Source: Catalinimonas alkaloidigena (GTDB lineage Bacteria > Bacteroidota > Bacteroidia > Cytophagales > Cyclobacteriaceae). Taken from it: a stretch of DNA of 64,000 nt. Under the pieces are notes generated by a model. The model did no database searches. It was not told where the DNA came from and worked only from the letters and a program-made list of their open reading frames with translations. The translations under genes and the position numbers were made by a program. The stretch's first letter is position 1, and each line of letters starts with the position of its first letter. Of this stretch, positions 1-9,143 are shown piece after piece. The DNA is taken from the NCBI RefSeq assembly GCF_029504655.1, contig NZ_JAQFIL010000001.1:4221001-4285000 (forward strand), written 5' to 3'.

Positions 1-888
1 GTTCTCCCGGCGGGTAATATAAGAAGTATCAGCTCCGTTAAATTCCTGATAGGAGCTACCCATCCCCGGTGTACGACGATAGTTGACCCCGTAGTTAACA
101 AAGAAGTTCATTTTGCTCTGGCGATAGTTCAAGTTTACTGAAGCGCCATAGTTTTCGGGAGTACCTACGTTCGCAGTAAAGGAACCATTAAGCCCAGCCT
201 TCTTTTTCTTTTTCAGCACAATATTGATGATGCCGGCAGAACCTTCAGCATCATAGCGGGCCGAAGGGTTAGTCACTACTTCTACTCTTTCAATCACATC
301 ACCGTTTAGGGTACGTAATCCATCAGTATTGCCGATGCCGATAAGGCCGGAAGGTTTGCCATCTACCAGAATTCTCACATTACCACTACCTCTTAAGCTT
401 ACATTTCCCTCTACATCTACCGTGACCGAAGGGAGATTATCTAATATTTCGGAAGCATTACGACCGGTATTGCTCAGGTCCTGAGCGACATTAAAGACTC
501 TCTTATCCAGTTCCAGTTCCATCTGTTCTCTTTTTCCTTCTACTACCACCTCAGCAAGGGTGGAGGTATTCTCAGCAAGTGAGATGGCACCCATATTTTT
601 GTTGCTGTTTCCTATCTGTACGTCACTGACCACCTTAGGATCGTAAGACACAAATTGTAGCTTGATCATATAAAGGCCTGGCTTGGCCTCTATTGTGAAT
701 TTTCCTTCACTGTCGGTATATCCTCCGGTGATCAGGGTGGAATCGGCACCCTGCAAAAGACTCACGGTAGTAAACTCCAGGGGAGTTCCGGATTCTGCAT
801 CTAATACCTGTCCGCTAACACTTCCCTGGGCTAATACTAGTTGGGAACTTAATAGACAGAGGAACAATGAGAGTAAGTTTTTTAGCAT
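1..888 (-). CDS. TonB-dependent outer membrane receptor, SusC/RagA or FecA-like (N-terminal part, cut by window edge)
   Basis: The reading frame starts at an ATG at 888 and runs off the left edge, giving the first 296 residues. A signal peptide (MLKNLLSLFLCLLSSQLVLA) is followed by a carboxypeptidase-regulatory-like beta-sandwich (about residues 22-110, GQVLDAESGTPLEF) and then a plug domain (about 120-230, with NLPSVTVDVEGNVSLRGSGN and the NPSARYDAEGSAGIINIVL stretch). This order is typical of Bacteroidota TonB receptors of the outer-membrane beta-barrel family. The barrel, and so any clue to the substrate, lies outside the window. The GH106-like glycosidase next to it, also on the minus strand, may point to a carbohydrate, but no SusD partner is visible. 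No frameshift is seen. Confidence 0.88.
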   Translation of the reverse strand, partial: MLKNLLSLFLCLLSSQLVLAQGSVSGQVLDAESGTPLEFTTVSLLQGADSTLITGGYTDSEGKFTIEAKPGLYMIKLQFVSYDPKVVSDVQIGNSNKNMGAISLAENTSTLAEVVVEGKREQMELELDKRVFNVAQDLSNTGRNASEILDNLPSVTVDVEGNVSLRGSGNVRILVDGKPSGLIGIGNTDGLRTLNGDVIERVEVVTNPSARYDAEGSAGIINIVLKKKKKAGLNGSFTANVGTPENYGASVNLNYRQSKMNFFVNYGVNYRRTPGMGSSYQEFNGADTSYITRREN

Positions 889-1064
889 GTCAGAAATAAA
901 GGTTTTAATAAGGTTTCGCTAGCTATTACTATTACTTTGAACGAACGAAATAAACTTATTCCCGTATTTTCTAAGGCATACTAGACCAACACGAAAGAGT
1001 ATTAGACTAAAACCTCATTTCTATGAAAGATTGTTTATGATAATCTATGAATATTAAGAGCTTG

Positions 1065-3818
1065 TTAATGAAAGTACTGAATTTTTTGCAGGCTCACAGG
1101 ACCGATAATACCTGATTTTACGGGTTCCCAGGCCGATGCATCAAAGGGACGGTACGTAATATCTACTATGTTTATGTCATAAAACTTTTTCCATTCCACT
1201 CCCCTGCGGTCAATATCTCTCATTCTGTTAGCAGAAAGGTTTTGCACGATCAGTTCCAACGTATTATCCTCCTTCATATGATCCTTCGGCAGGATAATTT
1301 GATACGGGAGCGTCCAGACTGTACCCACTTCTTCTCCGTTGAGGATCACCTGAGCGCTTTCACGTAGGTCGGCAAACTGCAAAAGATAAGCATCCACGGA
1401 ATCTTGCTCAGGCGACAGGGAGAAATTAAGCGTATAACGGGCTTTTCCACTGAAATACTGTAAACTGCTGTCTGGCAAGCTGGTCCAGGAGGTTAAAGTG
1501 TCAAAATTAAATACCTTTTGATTGAGCACTTCCGTGTTACCGGAGATAAACTTAAGCTCCCACTCATTCGGCAAGTCTAGTGTTCCCTTTTCTGCTTTAT
1601 AGGGATAGATCGCTTCGCTGCTCAGCGGCAGATCATAGGTAAACAACATACATGATGCCCCGGGAGGAAGCTGAAGATAGATTTGTGTCTGCCCATCTAC
1701 CACGGTATGATCAGCTTTTCCCCTCTCACCACTATTCGGGTCAAAGATTTCTACGGCCTCGCTCTCAACAGCTAAACGAATGGGACCTTCGGTAAATTCA
1801 CTGCTCAGATTAGAGATAAAATACAGGTAGCCCTGCTCATGCTGTTTGCGAATGAAGCTAAGCCCCTGTTGTTTCATACTTTCCGGTCTTAAGAAAGGTA
1901 AATCTGAAAATGCTTCATGACCATCCAGCAATTGTACACGGGTATTTTGCTGTAATTGCTCATTGAGCTGAGCTAAACTATTTTCCTGCTGATCATATTT
2001 GTGGTAGCCCGCTACATAGGAAGGCAGTTTTTCCATGAAAATGACCGGCACTCCGCTTGCTGCCAGTTCATGTAGCTTATGCACACTTTCCAGTGGCATA
2101 TAATCGGTTGGAGGCACAAGGATAGTTTGATATTCTGCCCCACCTTCCTGCAATTTTACCCCTCCCTCCTCCTGGCGTAAGCCGGCTAACTGACGATCAG
2201 TAAGGTAATCAAAAGTATATCCATCGCTATAAAGCCGTTCTGCCAGCTTTCCTACCGCTGAGGCTGAAAACCATTCTTCATAGTGGTGGACATCCAGTTG
2301 CAGCAGCCAGTTTCCTTCCTTCTTGGTCCAGAGATCATGTATGGGGAAGTACAGCAGAATATCGTTATCAGGTGAAGTATGCTGCAGATAACGCTGACAA
2401 TTGCTGATATAGCTGGTAAGTTGAGGAAGCTCGTCCCAAAAGTGGGAGCTACGGCCAAAATTGGTAGAAGCATAAAACAGCCAGCCGGGAAAGCCCGCGC
2501 TTTCTGGCGAATAAGCCATGCCATGAAAGAAAACATGGTTGATGCCTGCCGTAAACAGCTCATCTATCTGTGGTTTGACCTGCGAAAGCGATACTTTGAA
2601 ATGATTTCCCAGCCAGGTGGCAGTCTCTGAACTTACCCAGGGCTTGCCCATCAGATGAGCGGGTGAAGAAGCAAACTTCATCATCAAAGGGCTGGGCTTA
2701 CCAAAGCGTTCTTCTTCAAAATCTTCATCTATCCTGAGTCCGGGAATATTAAACTTACTGGTACCGAAGGATTCAGTTTCAGGAACGCTAGACAGTCCGT
2801 ACAAATCCAGTATGTTGCCCGGCGAACCATGGGCCTGATTGCGGGTAAGCCTGCCTCTCTCATCGCTCCAGGAGGTCCAGAGGCTGGTAAAGTTTTCAAA
2901 TAGCAGGTCTGATATGGTTTGCCGTACATCGTGCAGCACTCTGCCATGCTGCTGATGCACAGTATCCTCCAGGATGGGCAGTGCTTCAATCAGCGAATAG
3001 CCTCTTAACCTCTCAAATTTCTCAGGAAAGTCAGTAGACCAGTTGGCACCGTACACTTCGTAGGAATCGTGGTAGAAAGAACGCGGCGGAGTGCTTGAAA
3101 TCAGATCTGATAATAAAGACTCATGGTGTTGCAGATAGGCACTTACGGCTGTAGAATCAAAATAGTCCATTACCAGGCCTTCACCACCGGGCGCTGCGCG
3201 CTTCACCTGCTGTCCGGTGATAGATGTACCTAATAACAATAGCCTCCAGTTCCCTTCAGGCACTTGCTGAATGACTACATCTTCTTCAATGTTACTTATC
3301 ACAATTTGCTCCCCTGTTTCATTGATGGCCATTACTGTTTCAATACCTCTTAGCTTATGCGCAGTAAGTATCGTATCTGTCCGAAATGAAATCCGATTCG
3401 TTTGGGGGAAGTCATAGGTAATAATTTCGGCCCGTTTGGCTGCATTGGCTTCACTGACCTGAGGTCCTCCAAATGGCCAGCCGGTTCCCAGCGTAAGGTC
3501 TACTCCCATTCCCAGAGAATCCGCAGTCTGGATTGTATGCTTTACTGCTATTAGCCATTCCTCACTCAAATAAGGAAGGAAATTATCTTCTTCACCCTTC
3601 ACGCCATAGATAGGAATAATGTGCACACCTCCCATTCCTGCCTGCTGAAAGTCTACCAACTGATCCGTAATGTCTGCTTTGGTAGCAGCACTACCCATCC
3701 ACCACCAGTAGGTCCAGGGTTTGGAGGTTTGAGATGCTTCAATATGTAAAGGTTCTACTTTTTGCTGACATGCAATTACGAAAAGGAATGGCCATAGCCA
3801 TTGCAAATACTGCTTCAT
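1065..3818 (-). CDS. GH106-type glycoside hydrolase lipoprotein (alpha-L-rhamnosidase-like)
   Basis: The protein has 917 residues with a lipoprotein signal peptide (hydrophobic LWPFLFVIAC, lipobox Cys17), so it should be tethered to a membrane, probably facing outward. The opening PWTYWWWMGSAATKADITDQ and the GMGGVHIIPIYGVKG motif that follow are hallmarks of the Glyco_hydro_106 family, which removes L-rhamnose from complex glycans such as pectins. The N-terminal part is a TIM-barrel-like catalytic domain; the C-terminal part (about 750-917) has a GH2-like jelly-roll appearance with LNGEEVGTVWTLPYQI. Its length matches the family (about 900-1100). Substrate specificity cannot be read from sequence, since this family is broad and poorly characterised. 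It is separated from the TonB receptor by about 175 bp. Confidence 0.85.
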   Translation of the reverse strand: MKQYLQWLWPFLFVIACQQKVEPLHIEASQTSKPWTYWWWMGSAATKADITDQLVDFQQAGMGGVHIIPIYGVKGEEDNFLPYLSEEWLIAVKHTIQTADSLGMGVDLTLGTGWPFGGPQVSEANAAKRAEIITYDFPQTNRISFRTDTILTAHKLRGIETVMAINETGEQIVISNIEEDVVIQQVPEGNWRLLLLGTSITGQQVKRAAPGGEGLVMDYFDSTAVSAYLQHHESLLSDLISSTPPRSFYHDSYEVYGANWSTDFPEKFERLRGYSLIEALPILEDTVHQQHGRVLHDVRQTISDLLFENFTSLWTSWSDERGRLTRNQAHGSPGNILDLYGLSSVPETESFGTSKFNIPGLRIDEDFEEERFGKPSPLMMKFASSPAHLMGKPWVSSETATWLGNHFKVSLSQVKPQIDELFTAGINHVFFHGMAYSPESAGFPGWLFYASTNFGRSSHFWDELPQLTSYISNCQRYLQHTSPDNDILLYFPIHDLWTKKEGNWLLQLDVHHYEEWFSASAVGKLAERLYSDGYTFDYLTDRQLAGLRQEEGGVKLQEGGAEYQTILVPPTDYMPLESVHKLHELAASGVPVIFMEKLPSYVAGYHKYDQQENSLAQLNEQLQQNTRVQLLDGHEAFSDLPFLRPESMKQQGLSFIRKQHEQGYLYFISNLSSEFTEGPIRLAVESEAVEIFDPNSGERGKADHTVVDGQTQIYLQLPPGASCMLFTYDLPLSSEAIYPYKAEKGTLDLPNEWELKFISGNTEVLNQKVFNFDTLTSWTSLPDSSLQYFSGKARYTLNFSLSPEQDSVDAYLLQFADLRESAQVILNGEEVGTVWTLPYQIILPKDHMKEDNTLELIVQNLSANRMRDIDRRGVEWKKFYDINIVDITYRPFDASAWEPVKSGIIGPVSLQKIQYFH

Positions 3819-3922
3819 ACTTACTGATACTGACTTAATTTTTTTTTACGCTTACCTTTGATTTTTCTAAAGTAAGGTAAGTAAAGCAGAAAAATTAAAG
3901 AAGCAGGTATTTTAGAGAGTTT

Positions 3923-4207
3923 CTATGAAGAAAAACTTATGTTCAGCTCAAAAGCCTCTTCCTCATGGCGTCCAAAGTGGATGCGGTATTTGACATGTGT
4001 ATTTGCCTGAAAAGCTGTCTGATCAATATAAGGAGAGCGCACATTTTTTGCCAGAGTCTTCCACTCCCCACCATTGATACTTCGTACAATAGTAACTGCC
4101 TCCAGGCAAAACTTTTCAAAATGCAGCTTAGGTTGGTTATGCTCATCAAGGGTCAAATGAGCACGCTCATGATGTTCTTCAGAAATATAATTGCTGGTTT
4201 CAGTCAT
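3923..4207 (-). CDS. small hypothetical protein (94 aa)
   Basis: This ATG-started frame of 94 residues has no signal peptide and no membrane segment. It is rich in His and Glu (EEHHERAH near residues 11-18), and the second half (VRSINGGEWKTLAKNVRSPY) looks like alternating beta strands, as in a fibronectin-like or Ig-like fold. I do not recognise the family. It sits between the glycosidase and a small acidic lipoprotein, all on the minus strand, with a gap of about 100 bp to the glycosidase start. Codon use looks like that of its neighbours, so I take it as real, but function is unknown. Confidence 0.6.
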   Translation of the reverse strand: MTETSNYISEEHHERAHLTLDEHNQPKLHFEKFCLEAVTIVRSINGGEWKTLAKNVRSPYIDQTAFQANTHVKYRIHFGRHEEEAFELNISFSS

Positions 4208-4245
4208 ATTTTGTAAAAGCAGTAACCATAAAAATTGTTAGGCTG

Positions 4246-4443
4246 TTAATGTAAAATGTGAATCCGGGAGAGCATGTCTCTGTTTTTGAGACTATCATTT
4301 TCGGTCTCTTCTTCTTCCATCATATCATCATCCATCATATAGTCACGGTTATCGTCATTTTCGCTATCCTCAGTATTCTGACTTGCAGGAGTACATGCCA
4401 ATGCAGAGACCATAATCAAGCAGGTCCATAGTAATTTTTTCAT
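4246..4443 (-). CDS. small acidic lipoprotein (65 aa), unknown function
   Basis: The first 17 residues form a clear lipoprotein signal (MKKLLWTCLIMVSALAC, cleavage before Cys17). The mature part is short and very acidic: residues 24-50 are almost all Asp, Glu, Met and Asn, including DDDMMEEEE. It is probably disordered and anchored in a membrane. Such short acidic lipoproteins are common in Bacteroidota, but I know of no function for this one. It lies 38 bp upstream of the 94-residue gene on the same strand and may share its transcript. Confidence 0.6.
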   Translation of the reverse strand: MKKLLWTCLIMVSALACTPASQNTEDSENDDNRDYMMDDDMMEEEETENDSLKNRDMLSRIHILH

Positions 4444-4515
4444 ACCTCTTCAATTTAGGTTGAAAAATAGTTCATTCAACATAAAAAGCGAGGCAATCCA
4501 AAAAATGTTTCAGAC

Positions 4516-6252
4516 TCAGTTGAGCTTCATGCCGGTGGGCAGGCATTGGTTAATAGATAAGCGCTGATCCAAGGGTGCCTGTACAGGTGTAGGCAGATAG
4601 ACCGACGCTTTATCTTCCTGGTCGGGATTAAGGGCAAGGTACTGTTCTGCTTCAGGGATTTCTGCCTGATTAGGATCCGCATTTTTCCAGTTTTCCAGAA
4701 ACTGCTGATAATACTGATATGCGGTAGCACGATCGTTCATCATTTCGGCTGCTCTTGCCATTCCTAATACTGAAGCGCTTCGCTTAGGAGTGCGTTCTAA
4801 TGCGATTCCAAAACTTTCCATGGCTTTGTCCGCTTCGCCCATTGCCAGTAAAACTTCTCCATAAAGCTCATGAATCGGCTTAACCACATCGGGAGGACCT
4901 GTTGGAGGGTTCATGCTCTCTTCCAGTGCCATTCCTTCTTCAAACAGCTTTTGGCTAGCTGCCGTATTGCCCTGAGCAAACTTAAGGTAGCCGTTCAGCG
5001 CTTTTTCATTGATTTCGCAAAGCTTAACATGATAAGCATCTTCTTTTTTCTGAAGCCTTTTCTTGACCTTATCCATATGTTGCAATGCTTCATCTGCAGC
5101 CTGCCATTCTTTCAAATGCACTGCACTAAGTCCGGAAGCTAACATCTGGCTGCAACGCACATACAAGCCTCTACCCCCACGATCTTCAATTTCAGGCGCA
5201 GGAAGGACTTTCCACTTTTCTGAATTAATGATGTAATTCGCCTGCATGAGAGGCATATAATAATCCGCGGCACCACTTTCCACTTCATTCATGGCATCTT
5301 TGATCTTCTGCAGGTTCTGTTGAGACTTTTCAAACTGTCCACTCTGCTCATAACCATAAGACATCCAGGCAAGGCTGTGATAATCCCAGTCGGCGATGGT
5401 CAGCTCTTTTCTTTCTACCCACTTCTGAGATGCTGCGAAGGCATCAATATTAGAATTGATCACCTCATCCCACAAGCCCAGTTGCACAAAAATATGGGAG
5501 GGCATGTGCAAGGCGTGATTGGACTCAGGGGCAATCCTGGCATAGGTGTAAGCAGCCTCAAGTGCCATAGGTGCATGCAAAGGATCATCCAGAGCATGTA
5601 TCAGATAATGTACCGCACCCGGATGCTGTTCATTTTCTGCCAGTATTTTTTGAACTACCGCTGCAGCCTGCATACGTTCTTTCTCACCTCCCTGATTGTT
5701 TCTCAAAACTCCTAACAGCGAAAGCGCATAAAAGGAAGCAACCTCATGATCGTCAGGATATTTGTCATAGAACTGCTTCATAAATTGCATGTAAGCACGA
5801 TCTCTGGTGAGTTTATCTCCTTCTTCTCCATACAGTATGTCCAATGACTGCAAATACATTTTTTCTTTTTCTGAAGAAGCTAAAGCTAGTCTTTCTTCGG
5901 AAGAAGGGGCAAGTTGATTTAACACTTCCAGAGCGGCAGCTTTGTCCTGGTTTTGCCAGAAAGTACGGTTATGGCTCATGGCTTCGCCCCAGTGGGCCAT
6001 GGCAAAGTCAGGATCTACTTCCCTGGCTTTCTGAAAAGCTTCCAAGGCTTCCGGATACCAGAAATTATGCAAGGCTGCTACGCCACGCATAAAATGGGGC
6101 ATGGCTTCTTCGCTACCCTCCACTTCAAAACTAATTTTTCCTAAAGCAAGCGTATCTGATTGAGGAGAAGCAACATGTGTATCCTGTTCCGATGGTTGGC
6201 ATGCAACAGTGGAAATGATAAAGAATATAAAAAAGCTTATGTGACGCAGCAT
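4516..6252 (-). CDS. TPR-repeat lipoprotein
   Basis: The protein has about 578 residues. A TTG at 6261 would add three residues, but the ATG at 6252 (MLRHISFFIFFIISTVAC) gives a standard lipoprotein signal with Cys18 and is preferred. The mature protein contains several tetratricopeptide-like repeats, for example AVAALHNFWYPEALEAFQKA near residue 60, and again near 430-520 (GEADKAMESFGIALERTPKR). HALHMPSHIFVQLGLWDE is typical of a Bacteroidota and Acidobacteria family of TPR lipoproteins. TPR domains mediate protein binding; no enzymatic domain is seen. It stands alone with about 70 bp to the next gene downstream. Confidence 0.8.
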   Translation of the reverse strand: MLRHISFFIFFIISTVACQPSEQDTHVASPQSDTLALGKISFEVEGSEEAMPHFMRGVAALHNFWYPEALEAFQKAREVDPDFAMAHWGEAMSHNRTFWQNQDKAAALEVLNQLAPSSEERLALASSEKEKMYLQSLDILYGEEGDKLTRDRAYMQFMKQFYDKYPDDHEVASFYALSLLGVLRNNQGGEKERMQAAAVVQKILAENEQHPGAVHYLIHALDDPLHAPMALEAAYTYARIAPESNHALHMPSHIFVQLGLWDEVINSNIDAFAASQKWVERKELTIADWDYHSLAWMSYGYEQSGQFEKSQQNLQKIKDAMNEVESGAADYYMPLMQANYIINSEKWKVLPAPEIEDRGGRGLYVRCSQMLASGLSAVHLKEWQAADEALQHMDKVKKRLQKKEDAYHVKLCEINEKALNGYLKFAQGNTAASQKLFEEGMALEESMNPPTGPPDVVKPIHELYGEVLLAMGEADKAMESFGIALERTPKRSASVLGMARAAEMMNDRATAYQYYQQFLENWKNADPNQAEIPEAEQYLALNPDQEDKASVYLPTPVQAPLDQRLSINQCLPTGMKLN

Positions 6253-6348
6253 ATCAACCAAAGTTTAGGTATGTAGAGACGAATATTACTTCAAAATAAT
6301 TAACTTTTACTGATATTACCAGTAGGTAGTCTTTGATTTCTTGAATTA

Positions 6349-6546
6349 TTAAATCATGAATTTCTCAATTCTTGATGCATGACTAATTTTTGCAGGCGTT
6401 GAGCGAATCATGTACCCTGCTATTCTCTCTTGATTAGCCACACCTTGCTGATACGGCCAATGCCAAAGCTACATCTCAGGATTGTATCTATAGGCAGGTT
6501 CAGCATCGGCTCCATTAAAATCAATGATTTTGCTGTATCTTCCCAT
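6349..6546 (-). pseudogene. small ORF interrupted by one amber codon, directly after the NRDE gene
   Basis: The stop codon of the NRDE gene (TGA) is followed immediately by an ATG at 6546. The frame runs MGRYSKIIDFNGADAEPAYR and on to residue 25, meets a TAG, and then continues open for 39 more codons (LWHWPYQQGVANQERIAGYM and on) to a TAA at 6349. The two halves read like one coding sequence of about 65 residues with a single nonsense mutation. I do not recognise the family. It could also be a decayed C-terminal remnant, or the 25-residue piece could be a real short peptide. No programmed readthrough signal is evident. Confidence 0.4.
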
Positions 6547-7287
6547 TCAAGTTCTACCCACAAAACTTTTCAGCTTTAGCGTTTCCGATGCTTTTTGGTT
6601 GAATAGCAGATTATTATATTCAACTTGTGCTTCATTAGCACGGATGTCCATGCAGGTAAGGCTGATCGTCTGCAACCCTCCACTTCTAGTCATTTTGAAA
6701 TCCACAGTGGAATCTCCTTCTCCTCCGTGCAGGTGAAAATCCTGTATATTTTGTGCGGTAAATTCATTTCCTGAGGCCAGCCACTCCACAAACCACTGCT
6801 CTCTTTTAGCGCGCATTTGTTCATCATATAAGGTTACTGATGACCAGATATGAGCTTGTGAACTGTCTGACAGGCTATGCTGAAGCCTATGACCATCCCA
6901 ACGAATGTCGTGCAGTGCTCTACCTTCAGATGTACTCACGACTTTTATCAAAGTGAAAGGCTCAATATTATCAAATTCATATGTATCCAAAAATTCAGAT
7001 ACATGTTCAAAATCAAAAGATTCTACGATGACTCTCCCTCTGCTTTTGCGATAAGGAGGCTTACGTGTATGATTTACAAATGCACCATTTAAGAGGCACG
7101 CTGCTTCACCATTCTCAGCTGTCAGTATCCAGGTTCCTCCCCCCTCTGGGTCTAGGGGCATCAAAAGTTTTCCACTTTTGCTATGACTTGATGAAGGAAA
7201 AACTGCCTTTTCGCGAGCAGTACTTTCATCTCGGTTAGATGTAAAAAGAAAGCCTTCTGAAGTAGGCAAATAGGTTAATGTGCACAT
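6547..7287 (-). CDS. NRDE family protein (TANGO2-like)
   Basis: The protein has 246 residues, beginning MCTLTYLPTSEGFLFTSNRD. The SNRDE motif at residues 17-21 defines the NRDE/TANGO2 family. Cys2 is in the position of an N-terminal nucleophile, and the family is thought to be related to Ntn-hydrolases. Later conserved parts include GGTWI (about 50-54), CLLNGAF with RKSRG, and the C-terminal FHLHGGEGDSTVDFKMTRSG. The biochemical role in bacteria is not established; the animal homologue is linked to heme and lipid metabolism. No signal peptide, so probably cytoplasmic. The gene ends in TGA directly abutting a further ATG. Confidence 0.85.
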   Translation of the reverse strand: MCTLTYLPTSEGFLFTSNRDESTAREKAVFPSSSHSKSGKLLMPLDPEGGGTWILTAENGEAACLLNGAFVNHTRKPPYRKSRGRVIVESFDFEHVSEFLDTYEFDNIEPFTLIKVVSTSEGRALHDIRWDGHRLQHSLSDSSQAHIWSSVTLYDEQMRAKREQWFVEWLASGNEFTAQNIQDFHLHGGEGDSTVDFKMTRSGGLQTISLTCMDIRANEAQVEYNNLLFNQKASETLKLKSFVGRT

Positions 7288-7593
7288 GAGTTTTGAAATC
7301 GAGATTGTGATGTTGCAACATTGAAAAAAGCCGGAAGGTTTAGTGATGGAAGAGATGTCACAATTCTATATATGGTGTGCAGCCATTTAGCCTATAATAT
7401 TACAGCTCACGGAAAATACCGTTATCAATATGATTAGCCCCATCTTTTAACCTGATATCCTTAAGTATTAAGTATACTATGAAGCAAGCCTTGCTTGATT
7501 TGACGTTTTTCATCAAGTATTCTGACTACTGCTGGTTCCGGCGCAATATCCTTTTTACGAACACTATATTTTACTTTTCCATCTAGCTACGCT
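7288..7593. other. intergenic stretch with a possible coding remnant on the minus strand
   Basis: No complete gene is visible. On the minus strand the frame from 7586 to 7461 is open for 41 codons (LDGKVKYSVRKKDIAPEPAV and on, ending TAA) but has a stop just upstream and no start codon. Its composition is protein-like, so it may be the tail of a decayed gene whose other part lay where the IS982-type element now sits; no matching upstream half could be read across the element. Treat as unresolved. Confidence 0.3.
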
Positions 7594-7599
7594 TAAATA

Positions 7600-8517
7600 A
7601 CTCAAGTTGCGAATTAAAAGGTTAAATGAAGCATAGTCTGCCAAAAGATTGTTAAAGTGAAGTTACCACACTTTACCTAACAATTACATGACAGACTATA
7701 CTATTGCAATATATTGTTTTATGGACGATTATTTAAAAATCAGCCAACCCCACATAGACATTCGTCGCAAAGTAAGTGATGCGGAGATATTAACTACTGC
7801 CCTGCTCTCAGCCCAGTACTTTTATGGCAACCAGCACACTACTTGTCAATACATGCAGCAACATCATGGGATGGCCAAAATAGACAAGTCTAACTTTAAT
7901 CGCCATCTGCATCGCCTATCAAATACTTTAATCAGGATCTTTTTAGCATTGGGGGAGAGTCTCAAGCAACTCAACACTGCAAGTCGCTACTTAATAGATT
8001 CGTTCCCAGTAGCTGTTTGTAAAAACATTCGTATTGGGAGGTGCAAGCTACTAAAACATGAATCTTATCGGGGATACAATGCCTCCAAACGACAGTATTT
8101 CTATGGTTTTAAGGTACAGGTAGTTACCACCGCCGATGGTATACCAGTGGATTATTTGATCACGGCTGGTTCTATTCACGACAATACAGCTTTACAAGCT
8201 ATGTCCCTATACTTACCTCAAGGTAGTGAACTTTATGCTGACAGTGCTTATACGCATTATGAGTTGGAAGACCTTTATGAAGAATGCGATCAGGTGCGCC
8301 TATTGGTAGAGCGAAAATCTAACTCAAAAAGGCAGGATAACGCAGCTATGCGTTTTTTAAAAAAGCATTACAGAAAGCGTATTGAAACCTGCTTCAGCCA
8401 AGTTACTGCTCGCTTTCCCGGAAAAATCCATGCAGTTACCCCACAGGGGTTCTTGCTCAAGGTCGTTCTGTTCCTATTTGCTTTTACTTTTAACAAAACA
8501 TTATCCACAACTTAAAT
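7600..8517 (+). mobile_element. IS982-type insertion sequence (918 bp) with imperfect inverted ends and a 6-bp target duplication
   Basis: The left end (from 7600, actcaagttgcgaatta) and the reverse complement of the right end (ending 8517, atttaagttgtggataa) match at 12 of 17 positions with a shared AAGTTG core. The sequence taaata occurs directly outside both ends (7594-7599 and 8518-8523), as expected for a target duplication, although it is AT-rich and so weaker evidence. The single transposase gene fills the element and its stop codon lies a few bases from the right end. Structure appears complete, suggesting recent or still active mobility. Confidence 0.65.
7688..8515 (+). CDS. IS982 family transposase
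   Basis: This is a full-length 275-residue DDE transposase. The N-terminal part (1-90) is a helical DNA-binding region with the SDAEILTTALLSAQYF motif. The catalytic core has YLIDSFPVAVCKN (first Asp near 103), the GYNASKRQYFYGFKVQ stretch, LYADSAYTHYELE (second Asp near 189) and RKRIETCFSQV (Glu near 240). This arrangement, and the IDSFP motif in particular, matches the IS982 family. The ORF is intact and the length is normal (about 270-300). It starts about 88 bp inside the element. Confidence 0.9.
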   Translation: MTDYTIAIYCFMDDYLKISQPHIDIRRKVSDAEILTTALLSAQYFYGNQHTTCQYMQQHHGMAKIDKSNFNRHLHRLSNTLIRIFLALGESLKQLNTASRYLIDSFPVAVCKNIRIGRCKLLKHESYRGYNASKRQYFYGFKVQVVTTADGIPVDYLITAGSIHDNTALQAMSLYLPQGSELYADSAYTHYELEDLYEECDQVRLLVERKSNSKRQDNAAMRFLKKHYRKRIETCFSQVTARFPGKIHAVTPQGFLLKVVLFLFAFTFNKTLSTT

Positions 8518-8523
8518 TAAATA

Positions 8524-8833
8524 GATAAAATCTAATGATCTGGCCCACCAGACTGTGCTATCATAGATTGACATCAACCTTTAATGGTTTGGCTCATCTT
8601 ATTCATTCGTGAGTAACCCTATGTTTACCAATCAGCCAAGATACGCAGGATTAGCCTTTGCCAGGAATTTGTGCAATTATTGACCATTCACATAATGAAT
8701 TTTATAAGGGATGATAGTGTATAAGGCTAGTCAAAAACGTTACTTTACCAGTAGAACATAAATAAATATATTAGCAGCTAATATTGTTTTACTGTCAGCT
8801 AGGTGACAATGAGAATCGTAATTTCAGTGATCC
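8524..8833. other. intergenic region with a weak terminator-like hairpin
   Basis: No open frame of credible length is seen on either strand between the IS982-type element and the anti-sigma-like gene. The one structured feature is an 8-bp palindromic hairpin at 8768-8784 (atattagc, one base, gctaatat). Read on the minus strand it is followed by an AT-rich tail, so it could end the sigma factor operon. Confidence 0.4.
8768..8784 (-). terminator. possible terminator of the ECF sigma operon
   Basis: Arms 8768-8775 and 8777-8784 are perfectly complementary around a single base; on the minus strand the downstream sequence is atttattt. The stem is AT-rich and so thermodynamically weak. Confidence 0.3.
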
Positions 8834-9139
8834 TCAAAAAACATTCAGGTAAAACATCAACGTTATCAGTCCACCTGCGGTGACAAGGCCTATCAGAATA
8901 ATCGCCCACAGCGGTAAGCTAGATTTTTTAGGTTGATCAGAAAGCATCAACTGCTCTTTGAGCTGCTTCAAAAAATAAATTTCAATACCTTGTAATACGT
9001 CTCTATGCATATGTACCGCCTGTGCTAACTCCGCATGCTCTCGCATTCGCTGTTCAAACTCAAGGCGCTCACCTTCATTCATTTCTTCATTTACATAGCG
9101 GTCAATCTGGTCTCTATGGTTTCCCTTGGTTTCACTCAT
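8834..9139 (-). CDS. small membrane protein, probable anti-sigma factor partner
   Basis: From the ATG at 9139 the protein has 101 residues. This start lies four bases after the sigma factor stop codon and has an A-rich leader. Earlier in-frame ATGs at 9154 and 9169 would overlap the sigma gene and are possible. The N-terminal part (DQIDRYVNEEMNEGERLEFE) resembles the zinc-free anti-sigma N-terminal segment found in many Bacteroidota ECF partners. One membrane helix lies near the C-terminus (LPLWAIILIGLVTAGGLITL). No HxxxCxxC zinc motif is present. Position directly behind an ECF sigma gene supports an anti-sigma role; that role is inferred. Confidence 0.7.
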   Translation of the reverse strand: MSETKGNHRDQIDRYVNEEMNEGERLEFEQRMREHAELAQAVHMHRDVLQGIEIYFLKQLKEQLMLSDQPKKSSLPLWAIILIGLVTAGGLITLMFYLNVF

Positions 9140-9143
9140 TTTC

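Noticed and set aside
683-922. Plus-strand ORF of 79 residues
   Set aside because: It lies opposite the signal peptide and first domain of the TonB receptor, has no family features and extends past the receptor's start only by a short stretch.
6349-6546. Programmed stop-codon readthrough or pyrrolysine at the TAG
   Set aside because: No supporting downstream structure or Pyl machinery is visible; a nonsense mutation is simpler.
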